Assembly (NCBI RefSeq): GCF_017355405.1
Contig: NZ_CP061179.1
Location: 310,001 to 374,000 of the forward strand
Origin: Roseomonas haemaphysalidis
Lineage (GTDB): Bacteria > Pseudomonadota > Alphaproteobacteria > Acetobacterales > Acetobacteraceae
DNA length: 64,000 nucleotides
Direction: 5' to 3'
Shown: piece after piece, positions 44,509 through 52,763 of the stretch
Position numbering within the stretch: the first letter of the stretch is position 1
Layout of the letters: each line of letters opens with the position of its first letter
The notes under the pieces: model-generated
What the model saw: the letters and a program-made list of their open reading frames with translations, nothing else
Databases searched by the model: none
Told to the model about the DNA's origin: nothing
Position numbers and translations under genes: made by a program

Positions 44509-45480
44509 GTGACGCACGCGCCGCCCCCGCGCCTTGGCCGTTCCCGCACCGTGCGGGCGGCGGCGCTGGTGACGGTGGGCCTTGCCGCGACAGCCTGCGA
44601 CGAAGCGCCGCTCCCCGACACGCCTCTGGACGCCGCCCAGCGCCTGGAAGCCTGCGAGGCGGCGCATCGGCGCCTGTCCGCCGACCCGGCGCGGTGCCAG
44701 ACGCTGGAACGCGTGGCGCAAAGCGAACAGGCGGCCACGCGCCCCCGCTTCACCCTTCGGGCGGATTGCGAGGCCAGCTTCGGCGCGGGGGCCTGCGAGG
44801 GCGGCGAACCCTCGGCCGGCAATCTGTGGCGGCCCGTGCTGGCCGGCTGGTTCGCCGACCCGCGAAGCGGCGACCGGCTGCCGGCCGTGCGGGACCGGCA
44901 AGGCGGCGTCTGGGCACTCGGCCCCCCGGGGCAGCAGCCGCAACCGGTCACGGACGGGCTCCTGCCGCCCAAAAGCGTCGGCCAGGATCTTGGCGGCACC
45001 AGCTTCGACCGCCGGGCGCCCGGCTATGACGACCGCGCGGACTGCGAAGCCGGCTGGGACCGCTGCGAGCCCACCGTCCTGCCCAGCCGGTTCACGGAAC
45101 AACAGGGCTGCGAGGCCGTGTGGACCCGCTGCCAGGAACTGTCGCTGCCCGGCACCCGCATCGCCAGCGGCGGCGGGTCGGGCGGCGTCGTCGGCGGCCA
45201 CGGCTGGTCCGGCCATTACAACCAGGTGTGGTTCAGCCACACCGGCTACGCGCCGCGCTGGCAGGGCTGGGGCTGGACCGCGGACCGCGCGCCCGCCGCA
45301 ACCTATCGTCCCGCCGGCGGCGGCGTTGCGCAGGCCTGGGACAGCGGCGCGCGGCGGCTGGCGCCGGCGCGCAGCCTGGCCAGCATCGCGGGCGATGGCG
45401 GCGCGCTGTCCAGCCGCACCGAAACCGTGTCCCGCGCCGGCTTCGGCGCGACGGGCCGGTCTTATTCCTCCGGAGGCTGA
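44509..45480 (+). CDS. DUF1190 lipoprotein-like protein (YgiB/YjfM type)
   Basis: A 323-residue exported protein starting at GTG 44509. The leader VRAAALVTVGLAATACDEA ends in a weak lipobox, so Cys30 may be lipidated. DUF1190 proteins carry repeated small Cys motifs; here ADCEASFGAGACEGG, RADCEAGWDRCEPT and QGCEAVWTRCQEL are visible, followed by a Gly/Trp/Tyr-rich C-terminal half (GHGWSGHYNQVWFSHTGY). In enterobacteria the homologues YgiB and YjfM sit beside YgiC and YjfC. The same pairing here argues for a conserved envelope function of the ligase. Confidence 0.85.
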   Translation: MTHAPPPRLGRSRTVRAAALVTVGLAATACDEAPLPDTPLDAAQRLEACEAAHRRLSADPARCQTLERVAQSEQAATRPRFTLRADCEASFGAGACEGGEPSAGNLWRPVLAGWFADPRSGDRLPAVRDRQGGVWALGPPGQQPQPVTDGLLPPKSVGQDLGGTSFDRRAPGYDDRADCEAGWDRCEPTVLPSRFTEQQGCEAVWTRCQELSLPGTRIASGGGSGGVVGGHGWSGHYNQVWFSHTGYAPRWQGWGWTADRAPAATYRPAGGGVAQAWDSGARRLAPARSLASIAGDGGALSSRTETVSRAGFGATGRSYSSGG

Positions 45481-45483
45481 GGC

Positions 45484-46107
45484 ATGATGCACGAGGCCGG
45501 GGCGGCCACCTGGATGTCCGCGGCGCAGCGGCGGCTTTTGCTGGCCTTGCTGGGTGGCGCCGCCGCGATGGGGTTGGTGGGCTGGGCGGTGCCGCCTGCC
45601 GGGGCAGCCTTCTGGGCGGCGCTGCTGGGGGGTGCCGCCGCCGGGCTGGTATTCGGCTGGTGGCTCGGCGGCGCCGCGGCCGGGCAGCGGCTGGACCGCA
45701 TGTTGCTGGGCCGCTTCGGCCCACCCGCGCCGGCCTGGGCGCCGTCCCACCCGGCGGCCATGGAGCCCTCCGCGCGCGAAGCGCTGGAACGCGCCGCGGT
45801 GCCGATGCTGCTGAGCCAGCTGCAGGAAGCCGGACGCAGCGGCGGCGCGCCGGCCACGGTGGAACCGCTGCTGGCCATGGCGCGCGACATCATGCGCCAG
45901 CCCGTGCCGCCTGCGCGCGAGATCACCCTCCTGGTGACCGCCCTGCCACCCATCGTCCAGGCCGCCGGGCGCAAGGACCGCGACGTGACCAGCGCCTGCG
46001 CGCTGTTGCAGGCCGCGCTGCGCAGCCGGGTGGAGGAACCCGACCTGTCGGCGCAGCTCGACAAGCTGCTGGCCGTTCCGGCCCGGCGTGGGCGGGGGCG
46101 GTCATGA
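45484..46107 (+). CDS. Membrane protein of unknown function
   Basis: A 207-residue protein with two N-terminal transmembrane helices (LLLALLGGAAAMGLVGWAV, AFWAALLGGAAAGLVFGWWL), a Pro-rich spacer and a helical cytoplasmic part of about 120 residues (AVPMLLSQLQEAGRS, LLAMARDIMRQPVPPAREI, DLSAQLDKLLAVPARRGRG). I recognise no family. It begins three bases after the DUF1190 stop and its own stop overlaps the next ATG, so it belongs to the same operon. Confidence 0.7.
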   Translation: MMHEAGAATWMSAAQRRLLLALLGGAAAMGLVGWAVPPAGAAFWAALLGGAAAGLVFGWWLGGAAAGQRLDRMLLGRFGPPAPAWAPSHPAAMEPSAREALERAAVPMLLSQLQEAGRSGGAPATVEPLLAMARDIMRQPVPPAREITLLVTALPPIVQAAGRKDRDVTSACALLQAALRSRVEEPDLSAQLDKLLAVPARRGRGRS

Positions 46108-46373
46108 GGCGGCAGGACCTGGACGGCGCCGTGCTGTGGATGCTGTCCGGCGCCCTGCTGCTGTTTGCCGCAGGCCTGCTGTTCGCCTTGTCCGCCTGGG
46201 ACCGGGCGGCCACCGACCGGGCCTATGTGGAAGCCGCGGCGCGGGCGGAGCACGCCGGCTCGCCCGCCCTGCGGGTCTGGGTGCCGCAACAGGATGCCAC
46301 GGCCACGGCGCGCCTGTGGCAGCAACAATGGATGCTGGACCAGCAGGGCGGCCAGCCGAAAGGCCGGCCGTGA
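46104..46373 (+). CDS. Small single-pass membrane protein
   Basis: An 89-residue protein with one hydrophobic helix (AVLWMLSGALLLFAAGLLFA) and a charged tail ending WQQQWMLDQQGGQPKGRP. No family recognised. It overlaps both neighbours by four bases (ATGA on one side, GTGA on the other), which makes translation coupled and supports it being a real gene. Confidence 0.65.
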   Translation: MRRQDLDGAVLWMLSGALLLFAAGLLFALSAWDRAATDRAYVEAAARAEHAGSPALRVWVPQQDATATARLWQQQWMLDQQGGQPKGRP

Positions 46374-46972
46374 TCGCCGCGCTCGCCCTGGTGCTGGGCC
46401 TGCTGCTGCTGGGCTACGGCATGCTGCGCACCCTGCGGGCGGGGCGGCGGAAGCTGGCGCGTGACGAGGCCACTTGCCTGCGCATCGCCGTGCCGCCGCG
46501 TCAGAACCACCCGGTGCTGACGTTGCGGCACGGTCGCGACGTGCTGTTCGGCCCGGTGCGGGCGCAGTGGAACGCGCCCGCCAGCACCGCCATGGCCTGC
46601 GGCAACGCCACCCGCGACCCTGCCCTGCCGGGCGGCGACGTGCCCGCCGGGCGCTACCGGGTGCTGGACGCCGCCGACCTGTCCGGCGCGGCGGAGCCAA
46701 TCCTCCGGGGACTGGGGCCGCTGGCGCTGATCCTGCGGCCGGACCATGGCGGGCGGGACATCCTACTGCATGGCACCCGGCGGCACGGGCCCGACTGCAA
46801 CGGCGTGGCCATCCTGAACCGCACGCTGGACGCTCTGCTGCAGCAGCTTGGCGACCCGCGCGGGTTGCGCGTGGAGATCGAGCGCCGGAACATCCGGCGC
46901 AACGGCTGGGGCGGCACCGGCCGCCCGCCCGGCACGGCGAACCGCCGGGCCGGCCAGACACGGAAAGGATGA
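46370..46972 (+). CDS. Membrane-anchored protein, possibly distant L,D-transpeptidase-like
   Basis: A 200-residue protein starting at GTG 46370 with an N-terminal anchor (ALALVLGLLLLGYGML). The outer part contains GRYRVLDAADLSG, then ILLHGTRRHGPDCNGVAILN, a His-Gly followed by Gly and Cys that recalls, weakly, the HxxxxxGC active site of YkuD or DUF2778 proteins. The resemblance is by eye only and could be chance; the spacing is too short for a standard YkuD site. It is coupled to both neighbours. Confidence 0.65.
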   Translation: MIAALALVLGLLLLGYGMLRTLRAGRRKLARDEATCLRIAVPPRQNHPVLTLRHGRDVLFGPVRAQWNAPASTAMACGNATRDPALPGGDVPAGRYRVLDAADLSGAAEPILRGLGPLALILRPDHGGRDILLHGTRRHGPDCNGVAILNRTLDALLQQLGDPRGLRVEIERRNIRRNGWGGTGRPPGTANRRAGQTRKG

Positions 46973-48042
46973 CCCCTGGGATGTTGAAGCTTTGGCGGGG
47001 CGGAATGCCGCTGGCGGCCGCCCTGGCACTGGGCTGGGCGGGAGCCGCGGCGGCGGCGGAGCCGTCCTACGACACCTACGGCTCCTGGCTGATCGCCTGC
47101 GACAATGGCCTGACCTGCGAAGCCAAGGGCTTCGAGGACGGCGTGGCGGAACGGCCGGACCTGCGGCTGTCGCGGGCCGCCGGCCCCGACGCGGCCACCA
47201 CCGTGACGCTGACGGTGCCCTTCACGGCGGAGCGCGACGCGGTGCGCGTGGACGGGCGCCCGCTGAGCCTGGCCGCCCCGGCCTGGACCGTGAAGCAGGA
47301 AGACGGCCTCACCACCTTTGCCGCCGACCAGCCGGCGGCGGTCGCGGACATGCTGTCGCGCATCCGCGATGCGGCCACCCTGCAGGTCGGCACGGAGGAA
47401 GAAGGCGTGGTGCCGCTGGCCGGAATGATGGCCGCGCTGCTGCGGATGGATGAGCGCCAGGGGCGGCTGGATGGCGTAACCGCCCTGGTGCGCCGTGGCA
47501 CCGCGCCCGCCGCGCAGGTGCCCGCCGCGCCGACGCTGCCGGCGGTTCCGCGCTTCAGGCCCGCCACAGCGTTGAGCGAGGCACAGGGCAATGCCCTGAT
47601 CCGCCGCGCCAAGCTGGCCAGCGCCGCGCGCTTCAAGGCCGAGGAATGCGAGGAGAACGATGCGCAGGAGGCCGATGCCACCGGTGCCTTCGCGCTGGAT
47701 GAACGCAATGCACTGGTGATCCTGCCGTGCGGCATGGGCGCTTATCAGGGGTGGTCGCTGGTTTCCATCGTGCCGCGCACGGCGAACGGGGCACCCGTGC
47801 CTTTCCGGCCGGTCCTGCCGTTCCGGGGCAATACGCCGGAGAATTCCCTGACAGAGCCGTATTTCGATCCGGACACCGGCATCCTGGTGTTCAGTGCCAA
47901 GGGCCGGGGACTGGCGGATTGCGGCATCACGGCGGAATGGAGCTGGGACGGACGCCAGTTCCAGCTCAGGGGTGCCGCCTTCCAGGACGCCTGTGGCGGC
48001 AGCCAGCCCGGCGACTGGCCCACCCTGTACCGGTCACGGTGA
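46969..48042 (+). CDS. DUF1176 exported protein
   Basis: A 357-residue precursor of the DUF1176 family, found in alpha- and gammaproteobacteria and of unknown role. Signal peptide MPLAAALALGWAGAAAAAE, then YDTYGSWLIACDNGLTCEAK with the Cys pair typical of the family, LTVPFTAERDAVRVDG, EECEENDAQEADATGAFALD and the C-terminal FSAKGRGLADCGITAEWSWD. The ATG at 46969 overlaps the previous stop; ATG 46981 with AAAGGA 11 bases upstream is equally plausible and keeps the leader. It ends the operon, facing the convergent SWIB gene. Confidence 0.85.
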   Translation: MTPGMLKLWRGGMPLAAALALGWAGAAAAAEPSYDTYGSWLIACDNGLTCEAKGFEDGVAERPDLRLSRAAGPDAATTVTLTVPFTAERDAVRVDGRPLSLAAPAWTVKQEDGLTTFAADQPAAVADMLSRIRDAATLQVGTEEEGVVPLAGMMAALLRMDERQGRLDGVTALVRRGTAPAAQVPAAPTLPAVPRFRPATALSEAQGNALIRRAKLASAARFKAEECEENDAQEADATGAFALDERNALVILPCGMGAYQGWSLVSIVPRTANGAPVPFRPVLPFRGNTPENSLTEPYFDPDTGILVFSAKGRGLADCGITAEWSWDGRQFQLRGAAFQDACGGSQPGDWPTLYRSR

Positions 48043-48105
48043 CCCAGGGCCTTCGCGACCGGCAGCGGCCGGGCGCGAGGCCCCGGCGACTGCCTTCTGC
48101 CGGCG

Positions 48106-48522
48106 TTACTTCAGGTGCTGGGCGAGATGCTTGTTCATCTCGAACATCGTCACCTTGGACTTGCCGAACACCTTGCCCAGCTTGTCATCCGCCAGGATCT
48201 CGCGGCCATCCTTGGGGTTCTGCAGCTTGTGTTCCTTGATGTAGGCCCACACCTTGCTGACCGCCTCGCCCCGGGCGAGCTTGTCGGAGCCGACCACCGC
48301 CGCCAGATCCTCGGACGGCTGCAAGGGCTGCTGCAAGGCGTTGGGCTTGCGACCCTCGGCGGGTTGCGCGACCTTCTTGGCCTTTACCGGCTTGGCTTCG
48401 GCGGCACCATCCTTGGCCTTCGCCGGCTTGGCGGCGGCATCAGCCTTTTTCGCCTTCACCGGCTTCGCGGCGGCGTCGGAATCTTTCGGCTCAGACGTCT
48501 TAGAGGTCGTCTTGGTGGGCAT
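48106..48522 (-). CDS. SWIB/MDM2 domain protein with lysine-rich tail
   Basis: A 138-residue small basic protein. Residues 1-60 are Lys/Ala/Pro-rich repeats (AAAKPVKAKKADAAAKPAK) like histone H1 tails. Residues about 62-138 are a SWIB domain (NALQQPLQPSEDLAAVVGSD, SKVWAYIKEHKLQNPKDGRE, ILADDKLGKVFGK, TMFEMNKHLAQHL). SWIB proteins of bacteria are probably nucleoid- or chromatin-like factors; several occur in Chlamydia and alphaproteobacteria. ATG 48522 has AGGAG seven bases upstream and is preferred over the GTG two codons earlier. Confidence 0.92.
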   Translation of the reverse strand: MPTKTTSKTSEPKDSDAAAKPVKAKKADAAAKPAKAKDGAAEAKPVKAKKVAQPAEGRKPNALQQPLQPSEDLAAVVGSDKLARGEAVSKVWAYIKEHKLQNPKDGREILADDKLGKVFGKSKVTMFEMNKHLAQHLK

Positions 48523-48654
48523 GGCCACACTCCTGATCTGTCACCCGCGGCGCCTGCCGATAACATGTCGGCGCAGGCAGCAGCGTAACGACGCCAAGGC
48601 TAGGCAGTTTCCGCCGTTCGCAACAAGCAAAACCCACCGGCCCTGTTGCGCTCG

Positions 48655-49257
48655 TCACCGGTCCAGCCCGTCGCGCCATGCCAGGGCGCGCTGCTCCGGC
48701 GCCGCGTGGCCCGTGATGTCCGATACCACGGCCACGCAATCGGCCCCGGCCACGAGGCAACCGGGGGCACGCTCCAGCGTGATGCCGCCGATCGCCACCA
48801 GCGGCAGCGCGCCGATGCGGCGCTTCCATGCCCGCAGCCGGTCCAGCCCCTGCGGCGCCCAGGGCATCACCTTCAGCGTGGTGGGATACACCGGCCCCAG
48901 CGCCACGTAATCGGGCCCGGCCGCCAGCGCGGTGTCCAGCTCCGCCTCGGAATGCGTGCTGAGGCCGAGGCGGAGGCCGGCGGCGCGGATGGCCGCCAGG
49001 TCGGCGTCCCGCAGGTCCTCCTGCCCCAGGTGGACGGCATCCAGCTTCAGGTCGATGGCGACGCGCCAGAAATCGTTCAGCACCAGCAGGGCGCCGTGCG
49101 CGCGGCACAGCGCCGCCGCTTCCGCCGCCTGGCGGCGCAGCTCGGCGTCCGGCGCGTCCTTCAGGCGGAGCTGGATCAGCTTCGCCCCGGGCACGAGCCG
49201 CCGCACCCAGCCGAGGTCCGGCACCACGGGGTAGAAGCGGGACGGCAGGCGCATCAT
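48655..49257 (-). CDS. thiE: Thiamine-phosphate synthase
   Basis: A 200-residue TIM-barrel enzyme joining the thiazole phosphate and pyrimidine pyrophosphate to thiamine phosphate. Seen are [29 protein letters not shown] followed by [31 protein letters not shown] and [13 protein letters not shown], the ThiE phosphate and pyrophosphate sites. It is the last gene of the riboswitch-controlled operon; its start overlaps the thiG stop by four bases. Confidence 0.93.
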   Translation of the reverse strand: MMRLPSRFYPVVPDLGWVRRLVPGAKLIQLRLKDAPDAELRRQAAEAAALCRAHGALLVLNDFWRVAIDLKLDAVHLGQEDLRDADLAAIRAAGLRLGLSTHSEAELDTALAAGPDYVALGPVYPTTLKVMPWAPQGLDRLRAWKRRIGALPLVAIGGITLERAPGCLVAGADCVAVVSDITGHAAPEQRALAWRDGLDR

Positions 49258-50036
49258 GCGAACACCGCCGCGCCCACCACGGGCGTGGAAGGCGAGGCCA
49301 TGTCGCGCGCCTCCATCGGGTCAGCCTCAAAGGCCAGGCGGCCGGACCGCACCGCCAGCGCCATGGCACGGGCCATGGCCACGGGGTCGCCGGCGCGGGC
49401 CACGGCGGTGTTCAGCAACACGCCATCGAAGCCCAGTTCCATGGCCGCCGCCGCGTGGGACGGCAGGCCGATGCCGGCGTCGACGATCAGCGGCACATCG
49501 GGAAAATGCGCGCGCAGGCTGCGCAGCCCGTAGGGGTTGTTGAGGCCGCGGCCGGAGCCGATGGGCGCCCCCCAGGGCATCAGCACCTCGCAGCCGGCAT
49601 CCAGCAGCCGGCCGGCCACCACCAAGTCCTCCGTGGTGTAGGGAAACACCTGGAAGCCATCGCGCGACAGGATGCGCGCGGCTTCCACCAGCCCGAAGAC
49701 GTCGGGTTGCAGGGTGTCGTCCTCGCCGATCACCTCCAGCTTGATCCAGGGCGTGCCGAACACCTCGCGCGCCATCTGCGCGGTCAGCACCGCCTCCTTC
49801 ACGGAATGGCAGCCGGCGGTGTTGGGCAGCACGCGCGGCCCGAGGCCGCCGACCAAATCCCAGAATCGCTGGCCGGCGCCCGCGCCCTCCTCGCCCGCCG
49901 CGCCTTCCCGGCGCAGCGACACGGTGACCACGCCGGCCTCCGCCGCCCGGATGGCCTCCGCCATCACCGCGGGCGAAGGATACAGCGCGGTGCCCAGCAA
50001 CAGCCGCGAGGACAGGTCGGTCCCATATGCCCGCAT
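49254..50036 (-). CDS. thiG: Thiazole synthase
   Basis: A 260-residue enzyme that builds the thiazole ring from deoxyxylulose phosphate, dehydroglycine and ThiS-thiocarboxylate. The Schiff-base lysine is Lys99 in [16 protein letters not shown]. Further marks are [66 protein letters not shown] and [18 protein letters not shown]. It lies three bases after thiS. Confidence 0.95.
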   Translation of the reverse strand: MRAYGTDLSSRLLLGTALYPSPAVMAEAIRAAEAGVVTVSLRREGAAGEEGAGAGQRFWDLVGGLGPRVLPNTAGCHSVKEAVLTAQMAREVFGTPWIKLEVIGEDDTLQPDVFGLVEAARILSRDGFQVFPYTTEDLVVAGRLLDAGCEVLMPWGAPIGSGRGLNNPYGLRSLRAHFPDVPLIVDAGIGLPSHAAAAMELGFDGVLLNTAVARAGDPVAMARAMALAVRSGRLAFEADPMEARDMASPSTPVVGAAVFA

Positions 50037-50039
50037 GGT

Positions 50040-50237
50040 TCAGCCCCCCTGCATGGGGCCGAGGATCTCGACCACGTCGCCCTCGGCAAGCCGGCATTCG
50101 GCGCGGCGCGCGGCGGGCACGAACTCGCTGCGCAGCGCGGTGGCCACGCGCGGGCCGGTGTAGCCCAGCTCCTCCAGCACCTCGGCCAGGGTTGCCGCCG
50201 CCACGCTGCGGGGCTTGCCGTTGACGATGATATTCAT
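50040..50237 (-). CDS. thiS: Sulfur carrier protein ThiS
   Basis: A 65-residue ubiquitin-like carrier: INIIVNGK-type start (MNIIVNGKPRSVAAATLAEV), PRVATALRSEFVPAARRAEC in the middle, and the essential C-terminal Gly-Gly (GPMQGG) that is adenylated and thiocarboxylated. The start overlaps the stop of thiO by four bases. Confidence 0.94.
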   Translation of the reverse strand: MNIIVNGKPRSVAAATLAEVLEELGYTGPRVATALRSEFVPAARRAECRLAEGDVVEILGPMQGG

Positions 50238-51241
50238 GCCGCTTCTCCTGGCAGGCCGGGGGTTGAGATGCCGAACACCGCCGCGGCGACCTGTTCGGCG
50301 AGCGAAGGCGAAAGCAGGAAGCCGTGCCTGAACATGCCGTTGACGCGCAGCACGCGGCCGTCACGGCGCAGCGCGGGCATGTTGTCGGGAAAGGCGGGGC
50401 GGATGTTGCTGGCGGCTTCCAGGATCTCGGCCTCGCCGAAGGCGGGGTGCAGCGCATAGGCGCCGTTCAGCAGCTCCATGGCGGATCGCGCGGTGATAGC
50501 GTGGCGCCCGGCACTCTCGATCATCGTGGCGCCCACCATGAACAGCCCTTCGCCGCGCGGTACGACGTAGAGCGGGATGCGCGGGTGCAGCAGCCGCACG
50601 GGGCGCGACAGCGACAGGCCGGTGCAGCGCAGCAGCAGCATCTCGCCACGCACGCCGCGCAGGTCGGGCAGCGCCGCCGCCGCAGCATGGCCGCGGCAGT
50701 CCACCACATGGTCGAAGCCGGCGGCATCGGCTTCCCTGAAGTCGCCTTCCCGGAACACCGCGCCACGGCCTTCCAGCGCCCCGGCCAGCGACAGCAGCGC
50801 CGCGCGCGGGTCCAGGTGCGCCTCTTCCGGAAAGAACAGCCCGTCGGCGAAGCGGCCTTCCAGCTCGGGTTCCAGCGCGGCGATGGCGGCAGCGTCGCAG
50901 CGGCGGTGGCCTGTGGTGCGGCGCGCGAAGCGGTCCAGCTCCCCCCGGTCCCGCCGCGCGGCCAGCAGCAGGCTGCCGCGGCGCAGCGTGCCCGGCACCC
51001 GCGCCGCCCACCAGCCGATGGCGGCGGCACCCGGCGCCACCAGCGCCGGCGGGGCATCGGCGGCCTCGCACCACGGCGCCAGCATGCCGCCCGCCACGTG
51101 GGAGGCCCGGCTGGCCGGTTCCGGGCGGTGCAGCACCGTGACGGCCGCGCCGCGCTCGGCCAGCACGGTGGCCACCGCCAGCCCGGCGACGCCGGCGCCG
51201 ATCACCAGAACCCGGGGGGCGGTATCCGCTGTCTCAGGCAT
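50234..51241 (-). CDS. thiO: Glycine oxidase ThiO (FAD-dependent)
   Basis: A 335-residue DAO-family flavoprotein providing dehydroglycine for ThiG. The FAD motif VLVIGAGVAGLAVATVLAER is at the N-terminus; GGMLAPWCEA, FPEEAHLDPRAALLSLAGAL, DHVVDCRGHAA and the C-terminal RVNGMFRHGFLLSPSLAEQV are typical of ThiO. ATG 51241 starts the FAD domain; the further upstream frame enters the riboswitch and is not coding. First gene of the operon, 75 bases below the TPP riboswitch. Confidence 0.92.
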   Translation of the reverse strand: MPETADTAPRVLVIGAGVAGLAVATVLAERGAAVTVLHRPEPASRASHVAGGMLAPWCEAADAPPALVAPGAAAIGWWAARVPGTLRRGSLLLAARRDRGELDRFARRTTGHRRCDAAAIAALEPELEGRFADGLFFPEEAHLDPRAALLSLAGALEGRGAVFREGDFREADAAGFDHVVDCRGHAAAAALPDLRGVRGEMLLLRCTGLSLSRPVRLLHPRIPLYVVPRGEGLFMVGATMIESAGRHAITARSAMELLNGAYALHPAFGEAEILEAASNIRPAFPDNMPALRRDGRVLRVNGMFRHGFLLSPSLAEQVAAAVFGISTPGLPGEAA

Positions 51242-51315
51242 GGCCAGGGCTCCCTTGCGCTGGGCCATGCGGAATCGGGGGGAAAGAGAGCGGGCCTGGT
51301 GGCAGGCCGTTGTTT

Positions 51316-51400
51316 TCCATCCCTCCGCCGGCATGACCCGGATCAGGTTCGATGGGTTCGGCCTTGCCGTCTCAGCCCCCCGCGCGGAGGCACCCCAGGA
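51316..51400 (-). ncRNA. TPP riboswitch (THI element)
   Basis: Read on the minus strand the element runs GGGGTGCCTC, GGCTGAGACGG, then CGAACCTGATCCGGGTCATG, CCGGCGGAGGGATGG. These are the CUGAGA core, the CCUGAUCYGGGU core and the flanking stems of the thiamine pyrophosphate riboswitch. It lies directly upstream of thiO-thiS-thiG-thiE and should lower their expression when TPP is abundant. Whether it acts on transcription or translation is not clear from the short leader. Confidence 0.95.
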
Positions 51401-51452
51401 ACAACACCCCCAAGGTTAGCCGCTTCCGCCCGCCGCGCCAAATCCGGGGCGA

Positions 51453-52589
51453 TCAGCCCACCCGCGCCCAGGCCCGCAGGTCCTCCACAAACAGCTCCGG
51501 CTCCTCCAGCGCCGCGAAGTGGCCGCCACGGGGCATGTCGGTCCAGCGGCTGACGGCGTAGCCCCGTTCCACCCAGCTTCGCGGCGGCATGGGGTTGCGC
51601 GGGTCCGGATAGCGGGCGATGGCGGTGGGCACCTCCACGCGGCGCCCGGGCGGCACCTTGCGGACCTCCTCCGCCTGCGCGCCGGCGTAGTACCAGGCGG
51701 CGGTGGTGAAGGCATCGTTCATCACGTAGATCATGATGTTGGTCAGCAGCCGGTCCATGCCGAACACGTCCTGCACGGGTCGTCCCCGCAGGTCGGCCCA
51801 GTCGTGGAACCGCTCCACGATCCAGGCCGCCTGGGCCAGGGGGTTGTCCTGCATCGCATAGGCCAGCGACTGCGGCTTGGTGCCCTGCAGCCGGGCATAG
51901 GCGCCGAGCCGCTGCTGGCAATCCTCGATGGCCGCCATCCAGGCCTGTTCCTCCGGCATCTGCGGCGTGGTGTCGGGCTGGGTCAGCAGGTAGTTGAGGT
52001 GGATCGCCTCCACCGCCCCGGCATGGTCCAGCGCCAGCCAAGCGGACACGCCCGCGCCCCAGTCGCCGCCCTGCGCCCGGAAGCGCGGGTAGCCCAGGCC
52101 GCGCATCAGCGCCGCGAACAGCCGCGCGGTGGTGCGGGGGCCGATCGGCGCCGCCGGCTTGCCGGAAAAGCCGAAGCCCGGCAGCGAGGGGATCACCAGA
52201 TCGAAGGCATCCTCCGCCCGGCCGCCGTGCCGCGACGGAAAGGCCAGCGGCCCGATCACGTCCTGGAATTCCAGCACCGAGCCCGGCCAGCCATGCGTCA
52301 GCAACAGCGGCCGCCGCCCGCCGGCCTCGCCCACCACGTGGATGGCGTGGATCTCCATGTCCTCCACCCGGGCCATGAGCTGCGGGTGGCGGTTCAGCTC
52401 CGCGGCAGCGGCCGCGGCGTCGTAGCCATCGATCCAGCGATCGCGCAGCATGGCCAGGAAGTCCGGGTCGCAACCGTAGCGCCAGCCGGCTCCGACGGGT
52501 GCGCGGGGCAGCGGGGTGGCCTGCAGCCGCTCGCGCAGCCGGGCCAGGGCGGGCTCCGACCAGCGGACCTCGAAGGGGCGTGTTTCCAT
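51453..52589 (-). CDS. Epoxide hydrolase (EHN-type alpha/beta hydrolase)
   Basis: A 378-residue epoxide hydrolase. The N-terminal EHN lid (residues 1-95: PFEVRWSEPALARLRERLQ, WRYGCDPDFLAMLRD) precedes the alpha/beta core: oxyanion motif THGWPGS (98-104), nucleophile Asp176 in AQGGDWGAG, and the histidine in PRGGHFAALEEPE close to the end. Catalysis goes through an alkyl-enzyme ester at the Asp. Substrate unknown; soluble enzymes of this group act on xenobiotic and terpene epoxides. It is divergent from the ClC gene. Confidence 0.92.
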   Translation of the reverse strand: METRPFEVRWSEPALARLRERLQATPLPRAPVGAGWRYGCDPDFLAMLRDRWIDGYDAAAAAAELNRHPQLMARVEDMEIHAIHVVGEAGGRRPLLLTHGWPGSVLEFQDVIGPLAFPSRHGGRAEDAFDLVIPSLPGFGFSGKPAAPIGPRTTARLFAALMRGLGYPRFRAQGGDWGAGVSAWLALDHAGAVEAIHLNYLLTQPDTTPQMPEEQAWMAAIEDCQQRLGAYARLQGTKPQSLAYAMQDNPLAQAAWIVERFHDWADLRGRPVQDVFGMDRLLTNIMIYVMNDAFTTAAWYYAGAQAEEVRKVPPGRRVEVPTAIARYPDPRNPMPPRSWVERGYAVSRWTDMPRGGHFAALEEPELFVEDLRAWARVG

Positions 52590-52763
52590 GGTGGTTCCTT
52601 TCGCTTTGGCTGCTGCTGCAACGCTCGTGGCGGGCCGGATTTGCTTGGCGCCGGTGCGGACCGGCTGGCGCGGCGTCTGGCTGCCATGGCTTTACTTCGC
52701 GGCCCGGCGCGTGCAGGGCTCAGCTTCCGCAAGCCGCTTTCAGACACGGACCCCGCATTGCCC

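Noticed and set aside
46370..46972. Firm L,D-transpeptidase call
   Set aside because: Only a short His-Gly...Cys resemblance is visible and the spacing is wrong for YkuD; left as unknown.
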